64,000 nucleotides of DNA from Bacteroides ilei. GTDB lineage: Bacteria > Bacteroidota > Bacteroidia > Bacteroidales > Bacteroidaceae. The notes under the pieces are model-generated. The model saw only the letters and a program-made list of their open reading frames with translations. It made no database searches and was not told the DNA's origin. A program made the translations under genes and the position numbers. The stretch is from the NCBI RefSeq assembly GCF_900128495.1, contig NZ_LT635801.1:2940691-3004690 (forward strand). The letters are read 5' to 3'. Shown one piece after another: positions 23,137 to 30,962 of the stretch. Positions within the stretch are counted from its first letter, which is position 1; each line of letters begins with the position of its first letter.

Positions 23137-23179
23137 TTCAAAAATTTAAAGTCCAACCTATGTTTTTCATTTACAGAAG

Positions 23180-23187
23180 CAAATATA
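23180..23187 (-). promoter_or_regulatory. Candidate internal promoter (-7 TATATTTG) in the pectin operon
   Basis: The only long gap in the operon (23137-23256, 120 nt) holds TATATTTG on the minus strand, 43 nt before the next start. No clear -33 box is present. It may allow the last four genes to be expressed separately from PL26-PL22. Confidence 0.4.
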
Positions 23188-23256
23188 CATCTTTATAGAT
23201 TCCACCGTATAGATTTTTATACCCGCTTCCTTGATTTTTGTATAAAATATCCTGTT

Positions 23257-24585
23257 TCACTTCCTGAAAGAGGAAATATCTACCATCATCAGATTAAGTC
23301 TCTTTCCACCGGTAAAATGTCCCGATTGAAAAAGCAGTCTGTTACCGTCGGGACTGAAACTTGGATGTGCATGGTCGGGTTTCATCTTTGTATCAGAGGC
23401 TATCCGATGCCGTTCACCCGTAGCGACATTGATAATCCACACGTTTCCTCCGAATGTATCACCGGCCGCCCAATAATTGTCACGGCTGGCATTGCAATGC
23501 CAGAAACCACGTCCTATCAACTGGCCTTCAATGGCACGACGGTCTTTCTCCATCTCAACCTGTCCGATAACCTCTACATCGTCAGTACGGAGATTGATAC
23601 GGAAAATACCACTGGCCTGCTTACGTAAACGGGGCTGGAAACCCAATACATTAAAGTATACATAATCTCTGGTAGCAAAAGTTTCATGCGTCACCCAATC
23701 CAACGGGGTTTCCTTATATAAAGGTTTGAAACCAGATCCGTCAGCTTTACAATACCACATACGTTGATGTGCATCCCCTCCCGTTTCATTACAGAACAAA
23801 ATTTCATCCGGAACAAAACGACTTGCCTGTACATGTCCTACCTTGAATTCAACATCTACCACTTTTGTAACTTCGCCTGTCTTCAGATTCATTTTCCGTA
23901 TTCCTCCTAAAGAAGGTTTTATCTTAACCGGCTGGTTATCTTGAGGCTTGAAAGCATTTTCTTCCATCCTCTTCTTTTCTTCTTCCGTACCTTCACGTTC
24001 TACCGCAATATAGGCGTATTCATCGTCACAACTTACGGCATATCCTCCCGGGCGTCCCATATCTTTTGGAAAAGTACCTACAAATGTCTCATAATCAAAC
24101 TGTCTTTTTACTTTTCCCATATGTACATCATGAAAGAAACGATCCAGATCAAGTACATACATATTCCAATTACCATTTTCATTATGATTCATAAACATAC
24201 GGTTGTCCTTATTTGCTAGGAAAGCATTTCCTAGGTCCGGTCCTTCTGTTGCCTGAATTATCTTCCCCGTCTCCATCTCTATAAAGTAAATCTGGGTAGG
24301 CCTGAACTTACGTACCTTACCATCGGGTAACCTACGTTCCATTTCCTTGTCATTCCCTCTGGACGAAGAACGGAACAATAAATATTTTCCATCAGAGGTC
24401 CACATCGGATCTGTCTGATACAAAAAACGGTCATTTCTGGCAGTATCTGTCAACACCGTTATTTCAACTCCTGTTTCTTTATCTATATACGACTGCATTT
24501 CAGAAGCCGTATAAGTTCCAAACTGCGCAAAAGCCATACAGTTTGTTCCCATGTATAAAACCATCGACAAAATAAACCTGTTCAT
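23257..24585 (-). CDS. PL22 oligogalacturonate lyase family protein
   Basis: This 442-residue protein has a signal peptide (to about residue 20) followed by a seven-bladed propeller (WTSDGKYLLFRSSS, SFSPDGNRLLFQS). Histidines in HVQASRF (near 248), FWHCNASRDN (near 363) and PDHAHPSF (near 405) fit the metal site of oligogalacturonate lyases. The family splits short unsaturated galacturonides to 5-keto-4-deoxyuronate. Classical Ogl is cytoplasmic, whereas this one is exported, as is common in Bacteroides PULs. It is 15 bp from the PL26 gene upstream. Related propeller proteins without lyase activity exist, so activity is likely but not proven. Confidence 0.85.
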   Translation of the reverse strand: MNRFILSMVLYMGTNCMAFAQFGTYTASEMQSYIDKETGVEITVLTDTARNDRFLYQTDPMWTSDGKYLLFRSSSRGNDKEMERRLPDGKVRKFRPTQIYFIEMETGKIIQATEGPDLGNAFLANKDNRMFMNHNENGNWNMYVLDLDRFFHDVHMGKVKRQFDYETFVGTFPKDMGRPGGYAVSCDDEYAYIAVEREGTEEEKKRMEENAFKPQDNQPVKIKPSLGGIRKMNLKTGEVTKVVDVEFKVGHVQASRFVPDEILFCNETGGDAHQRMWYCKADGSGFKPLYKETPLDWVTHETFATRDYVYFNVLGFQPRLRKQASGIFRINLRTDDVEVIGQVEMEKDRRAIEGQLIGRGFWHCNASRDNYWAAGDTFGGNVWIINVATGERHRIASDTKMKPDHAHPSFSPDGNRLLFQSGHFTGGKRLNLMMVDISSFRK

Positions 24586-24600
24586 AATCCCTATAGCATT

Positions 24601-27600
24601 TTATTGAGGTATCACTTCCTGCATAAAAATAGCATCCAAACTCCATAAAGCAGCTTCATTGGTGCTAATACGTTCACATTCATCCAATGGAGACGGAACT
24701 TCAGGAGGAAGAATCCGGTCAATCTTCATTTCCCGGTTACGTTTCCACAAAGCATCCCAAGCTTCAGAAGCCAGTTTCGGATCATACAGCTGCCATGCTG
24801 CATATGCAGCCAGACGTCCTATACGGAAATTACTGTAGTTCCGGTAATCACGCGCATGTTCCAACCATGCCTTATCGAAGGCAGGAATATGTATCATTGA
24901 CTGCATTTCATTCATGATTTCAAATCCTCCCATAATAGTCATCAGATGATTGGTATTCTTTAAACTAGGATCACCTTCATAAGTCAGTACTCCGGTAGCC
25001 GGATCGAAACCTAAAGCTTTGTTACCGGTAAAAAAACCATTTGGCAATGCAGCTATACTTTCCATACCGGCTATAATCTTGTCACGATACACCGTATTCC
25101 GGGTACGCTCCCATTCTGTCATCCAATTGCCCGCATACGATAACCAGTCGGGTCCGATACGCAGACGTGCAGGAGCAGAACACGGGAACTTACTCCTAGG
25201 TTCGGCCAAACGCATAGGATCGAGTGTATAAAGCTTCTGTTCTGCATCTTTCACTTCAGTCATCAGATCACCAGTACGTTCATCGGTGGTGAGATAATAA
25301 TAAAAACGGTTCCAGGCAGCCTGACTGATCCGTGCCTCTTTGGCTCCGCATCCCCAATGACTTACATTGTGCCGGCTTCCCAATCCGGCATTCGGACCTA
25401 TATGATATACATCCACTTCAGTGGTATGACGTGTCATAGCCTCAGCCATTTTCCATATATCGGCCCTCCCTGTACGCAGGAAATTATACCATAGCCACAT
25501 GTTCGAAGCCAACTCCGTATTATCCCAGGCAAAACCTCCTATATCATATCTCCAAGTATGACGTATCGGATCATAGGCATGCATTACATCACCATAATTC
25601 CAAAATCCGTACCATTTGTTCTGCTCGACAGCTTTCTTATAGAAGTCTATATAGCTGTCCAGACGATTTTCGACCATAGAGCAGGCATCGTTTGTCCTAT
25701 TAGGTAACGACCATATACCAAATGCCTTACAATCATGTAAATAACGTGGAGTACACATCAATGGAGCCGCTTGAGATAAAAGTTTTGCCGTAGAAGAAAT
25801 CCCCGACTTACCAGGATACGCATTTTGAGGAACCAGAACCAATGTACTGGTACGGGCAATACCATAAGGAGTACTCATGCCTTCCTGTACATCTTCATAA
25901 CTGGCATTCAAATCGTGAGCCACTTTATCATAATGACGTAAATCCATCGCTTCCGATTCCGGACTCCAGAGCCATACAATCAAAGAAGCTTCATCCGAAC
26001 GGGCATTCTGTACTTCCAATGTAGAAGGATAAGATTGCCAGAAATCCTGCAGACATACTCCTATACCTCCAGTGACATCACCGGCAAAAACATATCCTTC
26101 AGAACGGGTACCGCTATAAGTGCCGATCCATGGACTATCGTTTGTAGCCCGTTTACGGACAGTGAATGAATTATCTGTAAGTTGCGACAAACGGAAATTA
26201 TCCCACGATGCCCAATGGTCAATCAAATTACGGTTCTTTTCATCAAACTCTTCATATCCGGGAATACGTTGCCCCTTCATCTGCTGCTGTTGCAACGTAT
26301 TGTCGTTACCTAAGGCCAATACCCTTCGTCCCACCAACGGCTGTACCGGTTCACTCCAAACACCGCCGTCGGCACAGGCAAACGCAACATGCCGGTTATA
26401 CAACGCTTCACGCATAGGAACCTGGAAACGGATACCTAACGAACGGATAAAGTCCTTATCCTGATTACCGTCATATATAAAAGAATGTATCATCTTCACC
26501 TGATCACTTCCAGCATAAAAATACATTCTCAACACAAAAGGTAACCATTCCCTACCGGAAACATCCTTATGTGTACCTTCTATCTTTACCAAAGCACGAA
26601 CATTCCCGACACGCTCTACTGATACATTTTTTATCATGCTCTGATAATGATCTATATGAATTTCATCCATATTTTCACTGAAAGGTCTGTCCTGTACAGA
26701 AAGGACAAGATCGGCCTTACCACCTACTTTTGTCTTATCGTAAAACAGGCTGTCCAATACAACTCTACCCGAACGCGGAATATAGGCCGTAATAATTCCG
26801 GTCGAAATTTTCAACTGACCGGCAGTTTCTTCCACTTGTAAAGCAGAAGATGTCTTTTTCATTTTTTTCTTCTTGAAAGGTATTAAAGCCAGCTTATCCG
26901 TATTGGCAGGAATCACGGCGGCAACCCCCGCCCATTTAACGGAACCATCAGGCCAATAGGCTGTTGCCCAAGTATCGGAAGCCAACTGAGTACCTTGTTC
27001 TGTTTTCAACAGAAGCTGCGTTTCAGGTTTTACTTCCCCTTGTCTGAAAGGCACCCCAAAACTTACAGCACAATCTTGGGAAGGCACATTTCCAATCCAA
27101 TGTAAAGAAACTGTATTATCAACATCCTGTTGTGAATAACGGAAATTCGTAATTTTTGTACGCGACCATGTAGTCCTGAATCCAAACCATCCGGACGTCA
27201 ACGGACGAGGATCATTAAAATCGACCAGCAATTCTCCATCTATATAATACCTCACTTTATTACCCTGGTTCTGGATTTTTATATGGTACCACTTGTTTGC
27301 CTTCAAAAGATGTTCCGGATCTTTATATTCCTTCAAGATAGCCGGACGTGCCTTGGCATCCTTTACACCTGCTTCATTTCCATCGTAACGACGAAAACGG
27401 GTAGTAGAATTATGGTTGCCTCCATATCCCATATAGTAAAGCTGCAAAGTATAACAATTCAAGAAAACTCCGCTACGCCATTTTTCTCTGTCCCAAATAG
27501 TAGGATATTTCGAATCGGACGCCATCCAGAAACAGTTCAAATCACTCAAACGGTCTCCCTCCCTTCCTTCTACCGCCACACAGGCATCGTATTCGATAGT

Positions 27601-27828
27601 GATATTACCCGACATCTTTTCTTTTCTCCATAACGTAAGTCCTTTAGGAGAAACAATCTCACAGGTATCACCTGAAAAGGATACCTTATAATCGGGAGAT
27701 TCTGACTCGATTTTCCAATACTTACTAAATTTTGCTTTATCCAATCCCGAGACACTTCCGGATTGGGCTTTAAAAACCAACGGACAACATAATAACAAAA
27801 CAGACAATATAAATTTGTTCATAGTCAT
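24601..27828 (-). CDS. Exo-rhamnogalacturonan lyase family protein (PL26/PcRGLX-like) with N-terminal laminin-G-like domain
   Basis: This is a 1075-residue exported protein. After the signal peptide, residues about 30-235 form a jelly-roll domain (ITIEYDACVAVEGREGDRLSDLN, NKVRYYIDGELLVDF) of the DUF6250 type. From about 243 the RIFT-barrel motif of PcRGLX-like lyases appears: VSLHWIGNVPSQDCAVSFGV, then ATAYWPDGSVKWAG. Helical barrel segments follow (DIGGFAWDNTELASNMWLWY, GLGSRHNVSHWGCGAKEA). Known PL26 enzymes release disaccharides from the RG-I chain end. It is the first gene of the operon. An internal ATG two codons downstream is an alternative start. Activity is inferred from family membership. 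Confidence 0.75.
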   Translation of the reverse strand: MTMNKFILSVLLLCCPLVFKAQSGSVSGLDKAKFSKYWKIESESPDYKVSFSGDTCEIVSPKGLTLWRKEKMSGNITIEYDACVAVEGREGDRLSDLNCFWMASDSKYPTIWDREKWRSGVFLNCYTLQLYYMGYGGNHNSTTRFRRYDGNEAGVKDAKARPAILKEYKDPEHLLKANKWYHIKIQNQGNKVRYYIDGELLVDFNDPRPLTSGWFGFRTTWSRTKITNFRYSQQDVDNTVSLHWIGNVPSQDCAVSFGVPFRQGEVKPETQLLLKTEQGTQLASDTWATAYWPDGSVKWAGVAAVIPANTDKLALIPFKKKKMKKTSSALQVEETAGQLKISTGIITAYIPRSGRVVLDSLFYDKTKVGGKADLVLSVQDRPFSENMDEIHIDHYQSMIKNVSVERVGNVRALVKIEGTHKDVSGREWLPFVLRMYFYAGSDQVKMIHSFIYDGNQDKDFIRSLGIRFQVPMREALYNRHVAFACADGGVWSEPVQPLVGRRVLALGNDNTLQQQQMKGQRIPGYEEFDEKNRNLIDHWASWDNFRLSQLTDNSFTVRKRATNDSPWIGTYSGTRSEGYVFAGDVTGGIGVCLQDFWQSYPSTLEVQNARSDEASLIVWLWSPESEAMDLRHYDKVAHDLNASYEDVQEGMSTPYGIARTSTLVLVPQNAYPGKSGISSTAKLLSQAAPLMCTPRYLHDCKAFGIWSLPNRTNDACSMVENRLDSYIDFYKKAVEQNKWYGFWNYGDVMHAYDPIRHTWRYDIGGFAWDNTELASNMWLWYNFLRTGRADIWKMAEAMTRHTTEVDVYHIGPNAGLGSRHNVSHWGCGAKEARISQAAWNRFYYYLTTDERTGDLMTEVKDAEQKLYTLDPMRLAEPRSKFPCSAPARLRIGPDWLSYAGNWMTEWERTRNTVYRDKIIAGMESIAALPNGFFTGNKALGFDPATGVLTYEGDPSLKNTNHLMTIMGGFEIMNEMQSMIHIPAFDKAWLEHARDYRNYSNFRIGRLAAYAAWQLYDPKLASEAWDALWKRNREMKIDRILPPEVPSPLDECERISTNEAALWSLDAIFMQEVIPQ

Positions 27829-27850
27829 TACAGGTTTAACTTTTTATTCA

Positions 27851-27858
27851 CAAACATA
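27851..27858 (-). promoter_or_regulatory. Candidate promoter (-7 TATGTTTG) of the pectin operon
   Basis: TATGTTTG on the minus strand matches TAnnTTTG and lies 22 nt upstream of the PL26 start. The -33 region is T-rich (GGTTTT) rather than a clean TTTG, as expected for an activator-dependent PUL promoter. Confidence 0.5.
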
Positions 27859-27915
27859 AGCAATAATAATTTTGTAAAACCTATAATATAATACACAATC
27901 CTTGTAATATCATAT

Positions 27916-27943
27916 AATCTAACAAAAGACAACTCGTTAGATT
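27916..27943. repeat. Inverted repeat upstream of the pectin operon (possible operator)
   Basis: AATCTAAC (27916-27923) and GTTAGATT (27936-27943) form an 8-bp inverted repeat about 58 bp upstream of the -7 element, a plausible activator site. Apart from this and the short-RNA locus (28013-28113), the 27829-28207 gap shows nothing I recognise. Confidence 0.4.
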
Positions 27944-28012
27944 AAAATTAATCAGGCTATGTCCAGATAACTAAAAACAAAACTTATTATGTACTAAAGC
28001 TTGAATATAGAC

Positions 28013-28040
28013 ATAAAAAAAGGAGTACCGCTGTACTCCA
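28013..28040 (-). terminator. Terminator for nadA / the short transcript
   Basis: The stem GGAGTAC/GTACTCC with a 4-nt loop is followed by T7 on the minus strand. Confidence 0.8.
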
Positions 28041-28077
28041 ACCTTTGTTAACCTTAAATCTAATACTATGAAAAACA
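28014..28077 (-). ncRNA. Predicted short transcript with its own promoter and terminator
   Basis: Downstream of nadA, on the same strand, an excellent promoter (28083-28113) is followed within 40 nt by a perfect 7-bp terminator stem (28022-28028 with 28033-28039) and T7. The predicted RNA is about 64 nt and contains no open reading frame of note; its 5' half reads CATAGTATTAGATTTAAGG. It could be a small RNA, or the promoter could be idle and the hairpin just nadA's terminator. Confidence 0.5.
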
Positions 28078-28082
28078 CGGTA

Positions 28083-28113
28083 CAAAGGTACGGACTTTAT
28101 TGTATTATGCAAA
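28083..28113 (-). promoter_or_regulatory. Strong consensus promoter between nadA and the pectin operon
   Basis: On the minus strand TTTG (28110-28113), a 19-nt spacer and TACCTTTG (28083-28090) form an exact match to the Bacteroidetes consensus. It has the same -7 as the rRNA and tRNA-Asp promoters in this window. Confidence 0.75.
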
Positions 28114-28207
28114 TTTTTAAATGAAAAAACTATGTTGTATAACACATTTTAATAACTTAGAATAAAACTCTAAAAACATATTAACAACATAGTTTTTCCG
28201 AAATTAC

Positions 28208-29203
28208 TTACAAACCTAACTTAGCTGATATATCAAGCATCTTCTGAATCGGTCTGACGGCTTTTTCCGCAACCGATTTTTCTACATTCACTTCCGGCCA
28301 TTCATATTTCAATGTATTATACAGCTTCTCCAAAGTGTTCAAACGCATGAAATTACATTCATTACATGCACAAGTACTATCTTCTGGAGGAGCAGGAATA
28401 AATGTCTTTTCCGGGCATTTATTACGCATTTCATATAATATACCACTTTCAGTAGCTACAATAAACGTTTTCTTTTCACTGGAAATAGCGTATTTCAACA
28501 GACCGGCAGTAGAACCCACCTTATCGGCCAACTTGGCTACAGCACCTTTACATTCCGGATGAACCAGAACAGCCGCATCAGGATACTGTTTCTTCAACTC
28601 TATGATTTTCTCTACAGAAAATTTTTCATGAACATGACAGGCACCGTTCCATAACAACATATTCCGCCCGGTTATGGAATTTATATAATTACCCAGGTTA
28701 CGGTCGGGACCAAAAATAATCTTTTCATCAACAGGAAAGCTTTCTACAATCTGCTTGGCATTGGTTGAAGTTACTACTACATCGGTAACCGCCTTGACAG
28801 CCGCACTTGTATTCACATATGAAATCACTGTATATCCAGGATGAGCTTTGACGAATTCAGTAAATTCATCTGCCGGACAACTATCGGCCAAAGAACAGCC
28901 GGCATTCAGATCGGGAATCAACACTTTCTTGTCAGGACAAAGTATTTTAGCCGTTTCACCCATGAAATGTACTCCACACATTACAATGATGTCGGCATCG
29001 GTTTTTGATGCCCATTGGGCCAAAGCCAGACTATCGCCTATAAAATCCGCTATTTCCTGGATTTCATCCGACTGATAAAAATGTCCGAGAATAACTGCAT
29101 TCTTTTCTTTACACAATTTCTTTATCTCTGCTTTCAAATCAAGGGTCTTGTCTACCGGTTCGTCAACAAATCCCTTTGCCAACCATTCACTTCTGTTCAT
29201 CAT
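28208..29203 (-). CDS. nadA: Quinolinate synthase
   Basis: This 331-residue 4Fe-4S enzyme condenses iminoaspartate with dihydroxyacetone phosphate to quinolinate, the step after NadB. Visible landmarks are NAVILGHFYQSDEIQEIADFIGDSLALAQ near the N-terminus, MCGVHFMGETAKIL (cluster Cys), PDLNAGCSLADSC, and the C-terminal CACNECNFM with the remaining cysteines. The length is normal. It stands alone, with nadB 19 kb away and no nadC in the window. Upstream is the AT-rich gap proposed as a replication origin. Confidence 0.95.
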   Translation of the reverse strand: MMNRSEWLAKGFVDEPVDKTLDLKAEIKKLCKEKNAVILGHFYQSDEIQEIADFIGDSLALAQWASKTDADIIVMCGVHFMGETAKILCPDKKVLIPDLNAGCSLADSCPADEFTEFVKAHPGYTVISYVNTSAAVKAVTDVVVTSTNAKQIVESFPVDEKIIFGPDRNLGNYINSITGRNMLLWNGACHVHEKFSVEKIIELKKQYPDAAVLVHPECKGAVAKLADKVGSTAGLLKYAISSEKKTFIVATESGILYEMRNKCPEKTFIPAPPEDSTCACNECNFMRLNTLEKLYNTLKYEWPEVNVEKSVAEKAVRPIQKMLDISAKLGL

Positions 29204-29522
29204 TAATAAAAATATATTTTTTCTTTTTTAGAAAGAAATTTATGATAGTTATAATAGTCGGTTAATAGTGTTAGTAAAACTTATAACGTTTTTTTGTTTT
29301 TTCGGTTATTAATGTTTGTATTGGAGATATTAGAAAGACATTAACAGGCTTATATATTGAAAATATAAGCTTTACTTATTCTATTAACACTTTGTTTATA
29401 TGTGGCAAAGTTAAAAACTTTCCAGTGATTCAATTCATTTTTTATGCTAAAAAATATGTTTAAACCATTTCTTAAACTTCTCTTGAATATTTTTGGAATG
29501 TTTGTTTTCTGTATCATATAGT

Positions 29523-29540
29523 GCTTTATCCGGATAAAGC
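29523..29540. repeat. Perfect 18-bp palindrome
   Basis: GCTTTATCCGGATAAAGC is fully self-complementary. Each arm carries TTATCC, the first six bases of the common DnaA box. It may be a binding site for a dimeric protein. Confidence 0.75.
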
Positions 29541-29619
29541 AAGAAGAACTTTTCATTTTCTTTTTCTTCATTTTATACACCTTTTCAACGGTTATGAACT
29601 GGGTTATCAATATAGTTTT

Positions 29620-29627
29620 TATCTTTG
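29620..29627 (+). promoter_or_regulatory. Candidate -7 element (TATCTTTG) of the TrmH-family gene
   Basis: TATCTTTG matches TAnnTTTG and ends 25 nt before the chosen ATG (29653). A -33 TTTG is not obvious. Its position supports the downstream start. Confidence 0.5.
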
Positions 29628-29652
29628 TGCACAGAATAAAGAAAACTGCCCT

Positions 29653-30195
29653 ATGTCGGAACTGAAAAAACTGAAAGTAACGGAAATGAACCGTCTTACC
29701 GTGGAAGAATTCAAGGAAGCGAGAAAGCTTCCTCTGGTTGTGGTACTTGATGAAGTACGTAGTCTTCATAATATAGGGGCGGTATTCCGTACTTCGGATG
29801 CATTTCTTATAAATCGTATTTATTTATGTGGTATTACAGCTACTCCTCCTCATCCGGAAATGCACAAAACAGCTTTGGGGGCGGAATATACTGTCGACTG
29901 GAAATATTGTAAAAAGGCACAAGATGCTGTAAATGAGTTGCATGATGGCGGGTATACAGTATTTGCCATTGAGCAGTGTAAAGGTAGTACTATGTTAGAT
30001 GAATTACAGCTTGATCCGGCAAAAAGTTATGCTATAGTTATGGGGAATGAAGTGAAAGGAGTCCAACAGGAAGTTGTTGATATGTGTGACGGCTGCATTG
30101 AAATACCTCAATATGGAACCAAACATTCGTTGAATGTATCTGTTACTGCAGGAATTGTACTTTGGGAATTCGCTAATAGAATGATAAAGAAATGA
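29653..30195 (+). CDS. TrmH/SpoU-family RNA 2'-O-methyltransferase
   Basis: This 180-residue SPOUT methyltransferase has the motif-1 region VVLDEVRSLHNIGAVFRTSDAF, motif 2 YAIVMGNEVKGV, and motif 3 IPQYGTKHSLNVSVTAGIV, which together form the knotted SAM site. It lacks the N-terminal substrate-binding domain of RlmB, so the target (tRNA or rRNA) is not defined. The start was set at ATG 29653 because the family begins close to this point and a candidate promoter lies just upstream; the frame stays open back to 29521 but with no usable promoter. Confidence 0.85.
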   Translation: MSELKKLKVTEMNRLTVEEFKEARKLPLVVVLDEVRSLHNIGAVFRTSDAFLINRIYLCGITATPPHPEMHKTALGAEYTVDWKYCKKAQDAVNELHDGGYTVFAIEQCKGSTMLDELQLDPAKSYAIVMGNEVKGVQQEVVDMCDGCIEIPQYGTKHSLNVSVTAGIVLWEFANRMIKK

Positions 30196-30262
30196 ACATG
30201 TTAATATCAATGTTTTTTATTAACATAATTTTCTGATATTGTTAAATGATTTATTTACAGTT

Positions 30263-30883
30263 CTATAGCTGACCATTTTCTACAAGTGTAACAACCCTTT
30301 CCACAAGTTTGTCATCATCTTCCGGGTGATATTCTTTTTTCAGGCTGGCCCCGAACAATGCCGCAAAAGCTTGGTAAAATCCAGCTTTCAACGGTCCCAT
30401 AAATGCTCTTACCAATTCATAAGACGATTGGTTACATTCCCGGTTTACAAGTTTTATCAATAGTTTACCCTGTGAAAAGGTCAGTTTTTTCATTCGGGCG
30501 GTGTATTGTTGTTTAAGTCCTTTTTCAACCATTTTCATATGCTTTTCCCTTGCTTTTGTATTTGGAAGAGTCTCCATATATTCATAGGTTTCCAATACAG
30601 CATTCTTTATTTCTTTAGCTAAGGGAAGCGTTTTCTTTACGTCACGTACAAGTTTATTGTAATAACGTTCCTGTCTTTTGTTTTTAAATCTGAGTTTTGG
30701 GTAAATATATATGTTTTTTAGCGTTATAGAAGGTATAGTATCTCCTTGATACACACAGACCGGGACTTTATATCCTCCGAATACTTGTGTAACATTGTTC
30801 CTCTGTGCTTTTATTCCGTTAATGCATGTAACGGAAAGTAGTGTGAACAGGATTATATATACGTTGGTCTTCATATGCCGCAA
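30263..30883 (-). CDS. DUF4294 domain-containing exported protein
   Basis: This 206-residue protein has a signal peptide (to about residue 26). The conserved core YIYPKLRFKNKRQERYYNKLVRDVKKTLPLAKEI is followed by a helical part ending in YELVRAFMGPLKAGFYQAFA, characteristic of DUF4294, a Bacteroidetes family of unknown function. It is convergent with the TrmH-family gene; a weak hairpin (ATGTTAAT/ATTAACAT, 30198-30226) separates them. A second ATG three codons in (30874) is an alternative start. Confidence 0.8.
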   Translation of the reverse strand: MRHMKTNVYIILFTLLSVTCINGIKAQRNNVTQVFGGYKVPVCVYQGDTIPSITLKNIYIYPKLRFKNKRQERYYNKLVRDVKKTLPLAKEIKNAVLETYEYMETLPNTKAREKHMKMVEKGLKQQYTARMKKLTFSQGKLLIKLVNRECNQSSYELVRAFMGPLKAGFYQAFAALFGASLKKEYHPEDDDKLVERVVTLVENGQL

Positions 30884-30962
30884 AAATAAACATAATAATA
30901 ATCGGATATCGGATTATACGAAAAATTAACGTATGATTTGATGTTATAAGGTAGTGAATAAA

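Larger units (their letters stand above)
29204..29652. other. Candidate chromosomal replication origin region (AT-rich intergenic gap)
   Basis: This 449-bp gap lies between divergent genes and is very AT-rich, with long T-runs. It sits where the + strand changes from C>G, A>T (left) to G>C, T>A (right), the direction expected at an origin. It contains a perfect 18-bp palindrome (29523-29540), a stem GCTTATAT/ATATAAGC (29348-29370), and one 8/9 match to the DnaA box (TTATACACC, 29573-29581) with several 7/9 matches. No exact DnaA-box cluster is seen, and dnaA is not in the window. The assignment rests on skew and is inference. Confidence 0.45.

Noticed and set aside
29521..29652. N-terminal extension of the TrmH-family methyltransferase
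   Set aside because: It lacks family similarity, contains the 18-bp palindrome and lies upstream of the candidate promoter.
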